From DATHTK01 sp035463295 (GTDB taxonomy: Bacteria; Actinomycetota; Rubrobacteria; Rubrobacterales; Rubrobacteraceae): a DNA stretch of 44,545 nt. Location of the stretch: the NCBI GenBank assembly GCA_035463295.1, contig DATHTK010000054.1, positions 1-44,545 on the forward strand. Direction: 5' to 3'. Shown here one piece after another: positions 24,013 through 32,285 of this stretch. The position numbers and the translations under genes were made by a program. Every line of letters begins with the position of its first letter. Position 1 is the first letter of the stretch. The notes under the pieces were generated by a model. The model had not been told where the DNA came from. It did no database searches and worked only from the letters and a program-made list of their open reading frames with translations.

Positions 24013-25394
24013 CGGTCGCTACTCGGAGGCCCTGACTCCCTTTCGGCGCGCTCGAATCTGCCGGCGAGGACGGTGGCGGCCTGTATGACGGGGCTGAGAG
24101 CGGGGCCGTAGGGTGGGGCGTAGGCGAGGTCGAGGTTGACCAGGTCCGGGTAAGAGAGCCGGCCCCAGATCGCCGTCGCGCAGATGTCCGTGAGCTTGGC
24201 CGCGCCGAATCCCGCGGACTCGGCCCCGAGGAGCCGCCCCGTTCTTCCGTCCGCCACGAGCTTGAGGAAGACCTTCGAGGCACCGGGGTAGTAGCCCGCC
24301 CGGTCCATCGTCTCCACCGCGGCTACGATGGCCTCGAATCCCGCCGCTTCGGCCTCCCTCTCCGAGAGGCCAGTCTTGCCGACGCCGAGGTCGAAGACCT
24401 TGAAGATACCGGTGCCGAGCACACCCGGGAACCCGAGCGTCTCCCCATCCGTGGCGGCGTTGGTGCCGGCGACGCGGCCCATCTGGTTGGCGGTGTCTCC
24501 GAGCGGCACCCACACCGGCCCTCCGCTAACCAGGTTCGTCGTCTCCACGCAATCCCCGGCCGCCCACACGTCCGGGAGGCTCGTCTTCATGTGACGGTCC
24601 ACGACGATCGCGCCGGACGTCCCGATCTTCGCTCCCGCCTCTGCGGCGAGGTCTACGCATGGCTCCACACCGACCCCTAGAACGACGAGGTCTGCCTCGA
24701 TCTCCCGCTCTCCGAAGCTGACCCCACGGACGCGCTCCTCGCCCACGAACTCCTCGACCCTCGTCCCGGTGAACACGCGCACGCCGTTCTCCACGAGGTG
24801 CTCCTCCACCCTTTCGGCGACCTCGTCGCCGTAGGCGAGTGCGACCCTGTCCTCGCCCTCGATCAGGGTCACCTCCATCCCGAGCCGGCACAGGTTCTCA
24901 GCCGTCTCGAGCCCGATGTACCCACCGCCGACGACGGTCGCCTTCTGCGGCGTACGTTCCCGTATGTACTCCCGCACCCGGTCCGCGTCCGTAAGGAACC
25001 GGAGCTCGAAGACGCCGCCGAGCTTGGCTCCCGGGATGGGGGGTCGCACGGCCCTCGCGCCCGTGGCTACGACGAGTCGGTCGTAAGAGTCCTCGAAAAC
25101 GCCCCCGCCTCTCAGATCGCGCACGGAGAGCTTCTTGCTCCCGGCGTCCAGCCTCTCGGCCCGGTGGCTTACCAGTACCTCGATCCCGCTCTCGGCGAAC
25201 TCCTCCGGCGTTCGGGCGATGAGCTGCGCGCGGTCGTCCACCACCCCGGAGAGAAAGTACGGCAGGCCGCACTCGCTGATGGAGGGCTCCGGTTCCTGCT
25301 GGTAGACGGTGATCTCCATCTCCGGGTCCACCCGGCGCGCTCTCGACGCAGCCTTTGTTCCCGCCGCAACCCCTCCAACTACCACCAGGCGCAT
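24009..25394 (-). CDS. CoA-disulfide reductase / NADH oxidase-like flavoprotein
   Basis: A 461-residue FAD/NAD(P)-disulfide-reductase family protein. The first FAD loop is LVVVGGVAAGTKAASRARR. The redox-active Cys is Cys42 in SECGLPYFLSG, as in CoA-disulfide reductase and NADH oxidase/peroxidase. The NAD(P)H loop is ATVVGGGYIGLETAENL. The second FAD motif is PDVWAAGDCVETTNLVSGG, and a dimerisation domain follows (KVFDLGVGKTGLSEREAEAA). ATG at 25394 has GGAG at 7 nt. The frame extends 27 codons upstream without similarity. It may keep CoA thiols reduced or detoxify O2/peroxide. Upstream of it lies sodA. Confidence 0.88.
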   Translation of the reverse strand: MRLVVVGGVAAGTKAASRARRVDPEMEITVYQQEPEPSISECGLPYFLSGVVDDRAQLIARTPEEFAESGIEVLVSHRAERLDAGSKKLSVRDLRGGGVFEDSYDRLVVATGARAVRPPIPGAKLGGVFELRFLTDADRVREYIRERTPQKATVVGGGYIGLETAENLCRLGMEVTLIEGEDRVALAYGDEVAERVEEHLVENGVRVFTGTRVEEFVGEERVRGVSFGEREIEADLVVLGVGVEPCVDLAAEAGAKIGTSGAIVVDRHMKTSLPDVWAAGDCVETTNLVSGGPVWVPLGDTANQMGRVAGTNAATDGETLGFPGVLGTGIFKVFDLGVGKTGLSEREAEAAGFEAIVAAVETMDRAGYYPGASKVFLKLVADGRTGRLLGAESAGFGAAKLTDICATAIWGRLSYPDLVNLDLAYAPPYGPALSPVIQAATVLAGRFERAERESGPPSSDR

Positions 25395-25549
25395 CGTCGC
25401 ACTCCGCCTTTCTACTGACCTCACTCCCCAAGTGTACCGGCGAGGACCGCAACACCACTCCCTGGCCGTGGCCACCGAGAGATAGTCGGGACGCCCGGGC
25501 TCTGGTCTTCATCCGGCTGTGGCCCCTGACGGTGGACGGGAGAAAGGGT

Positions 25550-25578
25550 TCGCCCCCGGAGATCTACCCCGGGGGCGA
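25550..25578 (-). terminator. Terminator after sodA
   Basis: A perfect 10-bp stem: TCGCCCCCGG (25550-25559) with CCGGGGGCGA (25569-25578), 9-nt loop, about 24 nt past the sodA stop. On the minus strand it is followed by a short T-run (CCCTTTTCT), which fits an intrinsic terminator. Confidence 0.8.
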
Positions 25579-25601
25579 TATGTCTGCTATCCGCTTATCG
25601 A

Positions 25602-26231
25602 CTAGGCACTCTTGGCGGCCTGGTAGCGCCTCTCGGCCTCCTGCCAGTTGACCACACTCCACCACGCCTCGATGTACTCGGGTCGGCGGTTCTGGTACTT
25701 GAGGTAGTAGGCGTGCTCCCACACATCCAACCCTATCACCGGCGTCTTGCCTTCCATGAGCGGCGAGTCCTGGTTAGGGGTCGTCTCTATAGTGAGAGAC
25801 CCATCACGGGAAGCTATCAGCCACGCCCAGCCACTGCCGAACAGCGCCCCGGGAGCCGCAGCTGCCCCAAACTGCTCCTTGAAGTCCTCGAAGGAGCCGA
25901 AGTCTCTGGCTATTGCCTCCCCAAGCTCTCCAGAGGGCTCTCCTCCTCCCTGACCGCTCGGGCCCATTATCTGCCAGAACATGGAGTGGTTCGAGTGTCC
26001 TCCGCCGTTGTTTCTTACAGCGGTCTGTATGTCCTGAGGGAGGGAGTCTATGTTGGCGAGGAGCTCTTCGAGGTTGCCGGGGTCGGCTTCGGGGTGCTTC
26101 TGGAGGGCGGAGTTGAGGTTGGTGACGTAGGTATTGTGGTGTTTTTCGTGGTGGAGGTGCATAGTCTGTTCGTCTATCGAGGGTTCCAGGGCGTCGTAGG
26201 GGTAGGGCAGCTGTGGCAGTTCGTAGGCCAT
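25602..26231 (-). CDS. sodA: Superoxide dismutase (Mn type)
   Basis: A 209-residue Fe/Mn superoxide dismutase that turns superoxide into O2 and H2O2. Metal ligands are His27 (MHLHHEKHHNTY), His82 (GGGHSNHSMFW), Asp169 and His173 (GLDVWEHAYYLKYQNRRPEY). Gly77 with a Gln in TPNQDSP (Gln154) points to manganese. No signal peptide, so cytosolic. ATG with GGAGAGGAGAG upstream. A plausible promoter on the minus strand is TTAAGA-16-TAAGCT. Ends at a strong terminator. Divergent from the LOV phosphatase gene. Confidence 0.97.
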   Translation of the reverse strand: MAYELPQLPYPYDALEPSIDEQTMHLHHEKHHNTYVTNLNSALQKHPEADPGNLEELLANIDSLPQDIQTAVRNNGGGHSNHSMFWQIMGPSGQGGGEPSGELGEAIARDFGSFEDFKEQFGAAAAPGALFGSGWAWLIASRDGSLTIETTPNQDSPLMEGKTPVIGLDVWEHAYYLKYQNRRPEYIEAWWSVVNWQEAERRYQAAKSA

Positions 26232-26341
26232 TCTTTCTCTCCTCTCCTCGCTTTGCTTTCAGCCCCTAGCTTACCCGGAAACCATGGATTCTTAACGGCC
26301 CGGGTCGTGGTCTTCGAGGTGAGCGGGGGTGGCGGGGCCTG

Positions 26342-26347
26342 TAGAAT
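26342..26347 (+). promoter_or_regulatory. -10 box (TAGAAT), probable leaderless start of LOV phosphatase
   Basis: TAGAAT (5 of 6 consensus) ends 6 nt before the ATG at 26354, and no Shine-Dalgarno precedes that ATG. Transcription would begin at the start codon. The -35 is weak. Confidence 0.45.
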
Positions 26348-26353
26348 GGGCTG

Positions 26354-28522
26354 ATGGAACCATCCTCGCCGGGCGTCTATCGCGAGAACCCGCTGGAGCG
26401 TCGAAGCTCCGAACAGTCGCGCTTGCTGCTGGATCGCGCGGTCGCCGCGAGCTCGAACGGCATCGTCATTACCGATCCTAACCTCCCCAACGATCCCATC
26501 GTCTACGTCAACCCCGCCTTCGAGCGTATAACGGGGTACGCGGCAGATGAAGTAATGGGGCGCAACTGCCGCTTCTTGCAGGGCGAGGACCGCGATCAGG
26601 CCCAGCTCGAGCAACTCCGGACGGCGCTGGGGGAGGGGCGGGGATGCCGGGTGGTGCTCAGGAACTACAAGAAGGACGGTAGGCTCTTCTGGAACGAGCT
26701 GTACATCTCGCCGGTCTACAGCGACGAGGGGCGCCTGACCCACTTCGTGGGCGTACAGAACGACGTGACGGATCGCCGGAGGATAGAGGAGGCCCTCAGG
26801 AGGAGCGAGGATCGCCTGCGCCTGGCGGTGGAGGCTACGGGGCTGGGTACGTGGGACTTCGATCCCGCTACGGGGGAGCTGAAGTGGGACGAGCGGTGCA
26901 AGGCGATGTTCGGGCTCCCGCCCGACGCCGAGGTCGACTACGGGGTGTTCCTCACGGGCCTGCACCCGGACGACCGGGAGTGGACGGATAGCATCGTGAG
27001 GCGCGCCCTGAGCTCCGAGAGCGGGGGCGGGTACGAGATCGAGTACAGAACCGTCGGGCTCGGAGACGGGATCGAGCGCTGGGTGGCGGCTCGGGGACAG
27101 GCGTTCTTCGACGAGACGGGGAGGCCGGTACGCTTCGTGGGGACTGTCCTGGACATCACCGAGCGCAAGCGGGCCGAGGAGGAGCGGGACCGGCTGCTCG
27201 CGCGCGAACGGCAGGCGCGGTCTGAGGCCGTGGCCGTGAGGCGCCGGCTCGAGTTGCTCGCCTCGACGGGGCCCGTGCTCTACTCTTCGTTCGACTCCGG
27301 GTCGACGCTGGAGAAGATCGCGCGGCTGCTAGTGCCCGAGCTCGCCGACTGGTGTCTGGTGGACGTCGTGGACGAAGAGGGCGCGCCGCACCAGGTCGCT
27401 GCCGTCCACGCGGATTCCGCGAAGAAAGAGCTCTTGCAGCGGCACCTCGACCACCGGCGCCTCGACGGCGACGCCGCGGGAACCGTGGGGCAGGTACTCA
27501 AGACCGGCAGGTCCGTCCTCGTTCCCGAGATCTCCGACGCGCTGCTGGCCGAGAGGGCGGTCAGCGGTGAGCACTTGGAGGTGCTCCGTCGGTTGGAGGT
27601 GCGCTCGATCATCAGCGTGCCGCTGCTCGCGCGCGGCAGGACGCTCGGGGCGCTGACGCTAATCTCGTCGAGGCCGGAGAGGCGCTACGAAGAGGAGGAT
27701 CTCACCCTCGCCGAGGCGCTCGCGTACCGTTGCGCTCTGGCGGTGGAGAACTCCCGACTCTACCGCGAGCGGAGCTATATCGCCCGCACCCTGCAGCGGA
27801 GCCTGCTGCCGCGGTTGCCGGAGGTGCCGGGGGTCGAGGTCGGGATCGAGTACCTGCCGGTGGGGGAGGAGAACGAGGTCGGCGGGGACTTCTACGACCT
27901 GATCGAGGCCGGCGGCATGGGGGAGACGGGGTGCTGGATAGCGGTGATCGGGGACGTCTGCGGCAAGGGAGCCGCTGCCGCGGCGACGACGGCGCTTACC
28001 CGCTACACGGTGCGCGCCGTCGCCATGCGGGAGAGCGAGCCCGCCAAGATACTCTCGGATCTGAACGAGGCCATGATCCGCCAGGAGGAGGACAACCAGT
28101 TCTGCACCGTGGCCTGCGCCCGCCTGGAGCCTCTGGACGACGGCAACCTGGAACTCGTCGTGGCGCGCGGCGGGCACCCCCCGCCCCTGCTGCTCCGCGC
28201 CGACGGCGCCGTTGAGGCGATAGACCCGCCCGGCAAGGTCATCGGCGTCTTCGAAGATCCCGGACTCGAGGGCCGTACCGCTTGTCTGCGGGCCGGGGAT
28301 GCGGCGGTCTTCTACACCGACGGCGTTCTGGAGGCACGCGGGCCGGACGGCTCGCTTTTCGGCGAGGAGCGGTTGGTGGGGTTGGTGCGCTCCTGCGCCG
28401 GGCTCACGGCCCCCGCCATAGCCGAGAGGCTGCGCGACGTCGCCCTGAAGTTCGGCGAAGGCTCCAGGCGGGACGACCTGGCCGTGCTCGTCCTGCGCGT
28501 CCCGGAGACCCCGAGCGCCTAG
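26354..28522 (+). CDS. LOV-PAS-GAF-PP2C (SpoIIE-type) phosphatase
   Basis: A 722-residue cytosolic signalling protein with four domains. Residues ~25-140 are a LOV domain: GRNCRFLQGEDRDQ with the flavin-adduct Cys72, flavin-binding Asn104 and Asn114 in VLRNYKKDGRLFWNELYISP, and Gln135 in FVGVQNDVTDR. Residues ~150-273 are a second PAS (PVRFVGTVLDITERKRA). A GAF domain spans ~300-465. A PP2C/SpoIIE phosphatase domain spans ~480-720: VGGDFYDLIEAGG (Asp512), AVIGDVCGKGAAAAA (Asp534), FYTDGVLEARG and RRDDLAVLVLRV. Blue light should thus alter dephosphorylation of a partner, classically an anti-anti-sigma (STAS) protein. None is encoded nearby. Divergent from sodA. Confidence 0.93.
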   Translation: MEPSSPGVYRENPLERRSSEQSRLLLDRAVAASSNGIVITDPNLPNDPIVYVNPAFERITGYAADEVMGRNCRFLQGEDRDQAQLEQLRTALGEGRGCRVVLRNYKKDGRLFWNELYISPVYSDEGRLTHFVGVQNDVTDRRRIEEALRRSEDRLRLAVEATGLGTWDFDPATGELKWDERCKAMFGLPPDAEVDYGVFLTGLHPDDREWTDSIVRRALSSESGGGYEIEYRTVGLGDGIERWVAARGQAFFDETGRPVRFVGTVLDITERKRAEEERDRLLARERQARSEAVAVRRRLELLASTGPVLYSSFDSGSTLEKIARLLVPELADWCLVDVVDEEGAPHQVAAVHADSAKKELLQRHLDHRRLDGDAAGTVGQVLKTGRSVLVPEISDALLAERAVSGEHLEVLRRLEVRSIISVPLLARGRTLGALTLISSRPERRYEEEDLTLAEALAYRCALAVENSRLYRERSYIARTLQRSLLPRLPEVPGVEVGIEYLPVGEENEVGGDFYDLIEAGGMGETGCWIAVIGDVCGKGAAAAATTALTRYTVRAVAMRESEPAKILSDLNEAMIRQEEDNQFCTVACARLEPLDDGNLELVVARGGHPPPLLLRADGAVEAIDPPGKVIGVFEDPGLEGRTACLRAGDAAVFYTDGVLEARGPDGSLFGEERLVGLVRSCAGLTAPAIAERLRDVALKFGEGSRRDDLAVLVLRVPETPSA

Positions 28523-28662
28523 TCGAAGAGCGGGCCGGTCCTGCTACGACTGACCGGCGGTCGAACCACCTCCATCTCATCGATGCGCCACGGCACCCCC
28601 TCCGAGCCGCCGAGCGTTATGGGCAGGAGTACGGACCCCGGTCTCTTAGGCTGCCCGTTCAT
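28519..28662 (-). CDS. Possible small protein, 47 aa
   Basis: ATG-initiated frame reading MNGQPKRPGSVLLPI... and ending TGPLFD, with mostly G/C third positions. Its start overlaps the end of the small ORF at 28646-28822, and an AAAGG lies just before the ATG. The stop overlaps the LOV phosphatase stop tail-to-tail by 3 nt. No family recognised. It may be chance coding. Confidence 0.3.
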   Translation of the reverse strand: MNGQPKRPGSVLLPITLGGSEGVPWRIDEMEVVRPPVSRSRTGPLFD

Positions 28663-28822
28663 CCTTTAGAGCTTCCATGGCCTCCCGGGCGCGTGGACGT
28701 ACGGGTCCTTGCTCTCCACACGCCAGGCAGCGGGCAACTTGCCCACCCTTGACGGGGATGATCTCTACGGGTGCAGCGCGGTGAGTGCATCGTCCTCTGA
28801 GAGTCCCTTCCCTACCTCGCAA
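28646..28822 (-). CDS. Possible small CxxC protein, 58 aa
   Basis: TTG start with GAGGAG at 7 nt. The central part reads VEIIPVKGGQVARCLACGEQ, then GPVRPRAREAMEALKDERAA at the end. CLAC is one half of a zinc-ribbon knuckle. The helix-like tail has normal amphipathic composition, so coding is plausible. The first 18 residues are Arg-rich and less convincing. Function unknown. Confidence 0.4.
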   Translation of the reverse strand: MRGREGTLRGRCTHRAAPVEIIPVKGGQVARCLACGEQGPVRPRAREAMEALKDERAA

Positions 28823-29250
28823 GATACAGCTCCTCTCGAAAAAGGGATTTGCTCTATGCGGACACTACCTTATATGGTGTACGGGGCGAGTACATACGCC
28901 ATAGGTACTGTCAAAGGACTATCTCCGCTGTTGCTCGGGCATTGGGAACCGCCGAGCGTGGGCACGGTCCTGGTCGGGCGGGGCCAGGACCGCCGGAGAG
29001 GGGCAGGAGGCCCCTGTGGATGCGTCGTCTGCGCCCGCGTGTGTACGGGCGGACGTCGTATTCTCAGTTTCGGGCCAGCCGGCCCCATAAGGAGTATCGG
29101 AACTGTTGGCAGCAATCTTTAGGCCGGAGCCGCTTGTGTAGGTGTAACTCCGGCCAGATGGGTTCTCCAGTAGCCGCGCTCCGCCCGCGGCCTGGCCGTG
29201 CGGAGATCCGCGGCGACTGCGCCCGGATGCCCTCGCCGGACCGGCGTCGG
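28823..29250. other. Convergent intergenic region, no supported gene
   Basis: No convincing protein frame. The left third (28840-28920) is AT-rich for this genome and holds a promoter-like TTGCTC-16-TATATG (28849-28876, plus strand). The hairpin cluster at 28965-29155 follows. The last ~95 bp before the PatD-like gene stop show nothing. Confidence 0.45.
28965..29155 (+). ncRNA. Candidate structured RNA, run of hairpins
   Basis: At least five stems in 190 nt. CGGTCCTGG/CCAGGACCG (28965-28992, 9 bp). AGGGGC/GCCCCT (about 28999-29015). CGTC-CGCCCG/CGGGCG-GACG (29026-29055, bulged). GGGCC/GGCCC (about 29072-29085). GGCCGGAG/CTCCGGCC (29122-29155, 8 bp). They lie between converging genes downstream of a promoter-like site. 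Strand is assigned only from that site. It could equally be a set of terminators or a decayed element. Confidence 0.35.
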
Positions 29251-30684
29251 CTAGTCCAGGCTCGTCATGACGTGCTTGATGCGGGTGTAGTCCTCAAGAC
29301 CGTACATGGAGAGGTCCTTGCCGTAGCCGGAGTGCTTGAAGCCGCCGTGGGGCATCTCGGCGACGAGGGGGATGTGCGTGTTGATCCAGACGCACCCGAA
29401 GTCGAGTCGGCGGCTGACACGCATCGCGCGGCCGTGATCTCGAGTAAAGACGCTCGAAGCGAGTCCGTACTTGACCCCGTTGGCCCACCGCACCGCCTCG
29501 TCCTCATCCGAGAACGGCTGCACGGTTATGACGGGACCGAAGATCTCGTTCTGCGAGGCCTCGTCTTCTTGCCTCAAGCCGGAGACGACCGTCGGGGAGA
29601 AGAAGAACCCCTTCTCACCGACCCTGTTGCCGCCGGTTACGACCTCGGCGTGGTCTGGCAGCCGCTCGACCATGCCCGAGACGTGCTCTAGCTGGTTGGG
29701 ATTGTTGAGTGGTCCGTAGAGGATTTCCTCGTCGTCGGGGCTGCCGGTCCTCGTGCTCTTTGCCTGCTCGGTGAGGGCGGCCACGAAGTCGTCGTGGATG
29801 GCCGGGGAGGCGAGGACGCGGCTGGCCGCCGTGCAGTCCTGGCCTGCGTTGAAGTAGCCCGCTACGGAGATCGCCTCGGCCGCCGCCTCGAGGTCGGCGT
29901 CGTCGAAGACTATCACGGGCGCCTTGCCGCCGAGTTCCAGGTGAGTTCGTTTGAGGTCCGAGGCGGCGCTCTTCGCTACATCCATGCCAGCCCTGACCGA
30001 GCCGGTTATGGAGACCATCCGCGGGATGGGGTGCTCGACGAGCGCGCGACCGGTCTCCCGGTCCCCGCAGACCACGTTGAAGACGCCCTCGGGCAAGAAC
30101 TCTGAAGCGATCTCGGCGAGCATCACGGTCGAGACCGGCGTGGTGTCGGAGGGCTTGATGACGACCGTGTTGCCGGCCGCTATCGCCGGGGCGAACTTCC
30201 AGACGGCCATCATCATGGGGTAGTTCCAGGGGGTGACCTGCGCGCACACCCCGACCGGCTCGCGCCGGACCATAGAGGTATATCCCTCCAGGTACTCGCC
30301 CGTGGACTTGCCTTCGAGGATCCGGGCGGCGCCGGCGAAAAAGCGGATCTGGTCCACCATAGCCGGGATCTCCTCTTCCATCGTGAGCCCTATGGGCTTG
30401 CCGGTGTTCTCCGACTCGGCGCGCACGAGCTCCTCGGCCCTGTGCTCTATGGCGTCGGCGATCCTGAGCAGCGCGAGCTGCCGGTCCGAGGGGGTCGAGT
30501 CGCGCCACCCCTCGAAGGCCCTCTCGGCCACCGCGAACGCCAGGTCCACGTCCTGCCGACCCGAGGACGGCGCCTGAGCGTAGGCTTCGCCGGTCGCCGG
30601 GTTAATGACGTCGTAGAAACGGCCGTCGGTGGGGCTTACGTGCTCCCCGCCCACGAAGTTCTGCACTCTGGTCTTCGTCTCCAC
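29251..30684 (-). CDS. patD: Aminobutyraldehyde dehydrogenase (PatD-like)
   Basis: A 477-residue NAD-dependent aldehyde dehydrogenase. Catalytic elements: TPWNYPMMMAVWKFAPAIAA (Asn), VSITGSVRAGMDVA, THLELGGKAPVIVFDDADLE (Glu) and FNAGQDCTAASRVLASPAIH (Cys). The tail MPHGGFKHSGYGKDLSMYGL with EDYTRIKHVM is diagnostic of gamma-aminobutyraldehyde dehydrogenases such as E. coli PatD. They oxidise 4-aminobutanal, the product of putrescine deamination, to GABA. GTG at 30684 with AAGGAG at 6 nt is preferred over the upstream in-frame start at 30717, which would overlap the neighbouring gene. Last gene of the polyamine array. Confidence 0.92.
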   Translation of the reverse strand: METKTRVQNFVGGEHVSPTDGRFYDVINPATGEAYAQAPSSGRQDVDLAFAVAERAFEGWRDSTPSDRQLALLRIADAIEHRAEELVRAESENTGKPIGLTMEEEIPAMVDQIRFFAGAARILEGKSTGEYLEGYTSMVRREPVGVCAQVTPWNYPMMMAVWKFAPAIAAGNTVVIKPSDTTPVSTVMLAEIASEFLPEGVFNVVCGDRETGRALVEHPIPRMVSITGSVRAGMDVAKSAASDLKRTHLELGGKAPVIVFDDADLEAAAEAISVAGYFNAGQDCTAASRVLASPAIHDDFVAALTEQAKSTRTGSPDDEEILYGPLNNPNQLEHVSGMVERLPDHAEVVTGGNRVGEKGFFFSPTVVSGLRQEDEASQNEIFGPVITVQPFSDEDEAVRWANGVKYGLASSVFTRDHGRAMRVSRRLDFGCVWINTHIPLVAEMPHGGFKHSGYGKDLSMYGLEDYTRIKHVMTSLD

Positions 30685-30710
30685 CCTTGGCTCCTTTTCT
30701 GCTTGCCGGC

Positions 30711-32285
30711 TCAGCACGACGCTGATCCGAGGTCTGTGAGCACTTCCATCGCGCAGTTGCGCCCCGGCGCCCCGAAGACCGCGCCGCCCGGCCAGGCCCC
30801 CGAGCCGCAGAGGTAGAGGTTGTCCACCGGAGTACGGTATCCGGCATAGCCGGGGACGGGGCGGTTCGCTAACATCCGGTCCGGCGTTATCTCGCCGTGG
30901 AAGATGTTGCCCCCCGTGAGCCCGATCCGAGCCTCTATGTCCGGTGGACCGAGCACTTCGATGTGCTCGATGGCGCCCGGTAGGTTCGGCGCGTACTGCG
31001 CGAAGGTCTCGACTATATTCGCTCCGATCCCACCCCCCCTCTCTTCCCAGGTGTTCTCCGCCAACCGGTACGGGGCGTACTGGCAGAAGAGACTCATCGT
31101 GTGCTTGCCGTCTGGCGCCAACCCCCTTTCCGTTGCGCTCTGAATGTAGCCTTCCATGAACGGCCTCGCCGAGGGACGGCCCGCTTCACAGTCCTCCCAC
31201 GCCCGCTGCAGGTAGTCCACCGACGGGTTTATGACGATGGCGCCCGTGTGCTGCGGTCCGACCTCCGTGCCCGGGAGCGCAGTGAAGTTCGGAAGCTCCC
31301 CCAGCGCGAGCAGTACCTTGACGACCGACCCCTCGTCGCGCGTGTTCCTCAGGCCCTCGACCAGATCCTCTGGCAGGTGCTCCTCACCGACGAGGCCGAG
31401 GTAGGTGCTGTGCGGGTCGGCGTTGGAGAGGATGGCGTCGGCCTCGAAGGAGCGTCCGTCGCGCAGGCTGATGGCGCTCGCCGCGCCGCTATCGACCTCG
31501 ACGGTCTCGACCTCCGCTTCGGTGAGGATCTGCGCGCCGTGCTCTCTCGCGCAGGAGGCGATGGCGTGTGCTACGGCCCCCATGCCACCGCGGACGAAAC
31601 CCCAGGCCCCCTGGTGTCCCTCCAGACTCCCGATAGTGTGGTGGTACTTGACGTAGGCGGTGCCGGGGGTGCGAGGCCCCGCGTTCGTCCCGATCACACC
31701 CCCGACCGCGTGCGGCGCCTTGACCTCCTCGGACTCGAAGAAGTCGTCGAGGACCTCGGCGATGCTCTTGTCGGTCAGGGTCCTCCAGTCTTCCTCGCCC
31801 TCTGGACCATCGAAGGCGCGCCCTATCTCCGCCTCGCCGGGGGCGGGGCCTCTCAGGAGTGGGCGCATCCGGGCGATGATGCGGTTCCACATCGCCCAGT
31901 AGGCGTCGTGGGAGGAGACGTCCTCTTTCGAGAACTTCGCTATCTGTTCCTTCGTCTTCGTCTCGTCGAGAAAAGACATCAGATAGCGGTCGTCGGGGAA
32001 GGGGACGAAGTGCTGGGGGTCGAAGGCGCGGGCGTCGTAGCCGTGGCGTGCGAGCTCGAGGTCCTCGATCACTTCGGGAAGGAGCAGGTTGCAGACGTAC
32101 GAGCACGTCGAGAGGCGGTAGCCCGGCCAGATCTCCTCCGTCACGGTGGCACCGCCGATGACCTCGCGCCGTTCGAGTACCAGAACCCTCCTGCCCGCCT
32201 TCGCCAGGTAAGCCGCCGCAATGAGCCCGTTGTGACCAGACCCGACCACTATTGCGTCGTAGCGACCTCCAGCCCCGCTATTCAC
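30711..32285 (-). CDS. FAD-dependent oxidoreductase, PYROXD2/phytoene-desaturase-like
   Basis: A 524-residue flavoprotein. The dinucleotide-binding N-terminus is YDAIVVGSGHNGLIAAAYLA, with KAGRRVLVLERREVIGGATV. The C-terminal FAD motif is VDNLYLCGSGAWPGGAVFGA, then PGRNCAMEVL. The middle part (GAWGFVRGGMGAVAHAIASC) matches PYROXD2-like members of the amine-oxidase/phytoene-desaturase superfamily. No carotenoid genes are present. Its place among polyamine genes argues for oxidising an amine or amine-derived product. The GTG start abuts the stop of the upstream MBL-fold gene with no gap. Confidence 0.85.
   Translation of the reverse strand: MNSGAGGRYDAIVVGSGHNGLIAAAYLAKAGRRVLVLERREVIGGATVTEEIWPGYRLSTCSYVCNLLLPEVIEDLELARHGYDARAFDPQHFVPFPDDRYLMSFLDETKTKEQIAKFSKEDVSSHDAYWAMWNRIIARMRPLLRGPAPGEAEIGRAFDGPEGEEDWRTLTDKSIAEVLDDFFESEEVKAPHAVGGVIGTNAGPRTPGTAYVKYHHTIGSLEGHQGAWGFVRGGMGAVAHAIASCAREHGAQILTEAEVETVEVDSGAASAISLRDGRSFEADAILSNADPHSTYLGLVGEEHLPEDLVEGLRNTRDEGSVVKVLLALGELPNFTALPGTEVGPQHTGAIVINPSVDYLQRAWEDCEAGRPSARPFMEGYIQSATERGLAPDGKHTMSLFCQYAPYRLAENTWEERGGGIGANIVETFAQYAPNLPGAIEHIEVLGPPDIEARIGLTGGNIFHGEITPDRMLANRPVPGYAGYRTPVDNLYLCGSGAWPGGAVFGAPGRNCAMEVLTDLGSASC

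Noticed and set aside
28709..29122. 137-codon plus-strand frame in the intergenic region
   Set aside because: Mixed composition, crosses several hairpins, no good ribosome-binding site at its start and no motif.
30711..32285. Phytoene desaturase (carotenoid synthesis)
   Set aside because: The fold is related, but no crtB, crtE or other carotenoid gene is near and the gene is embedded in a polyamine array. A PYROXD2-like oxidoreductase is the safer call.
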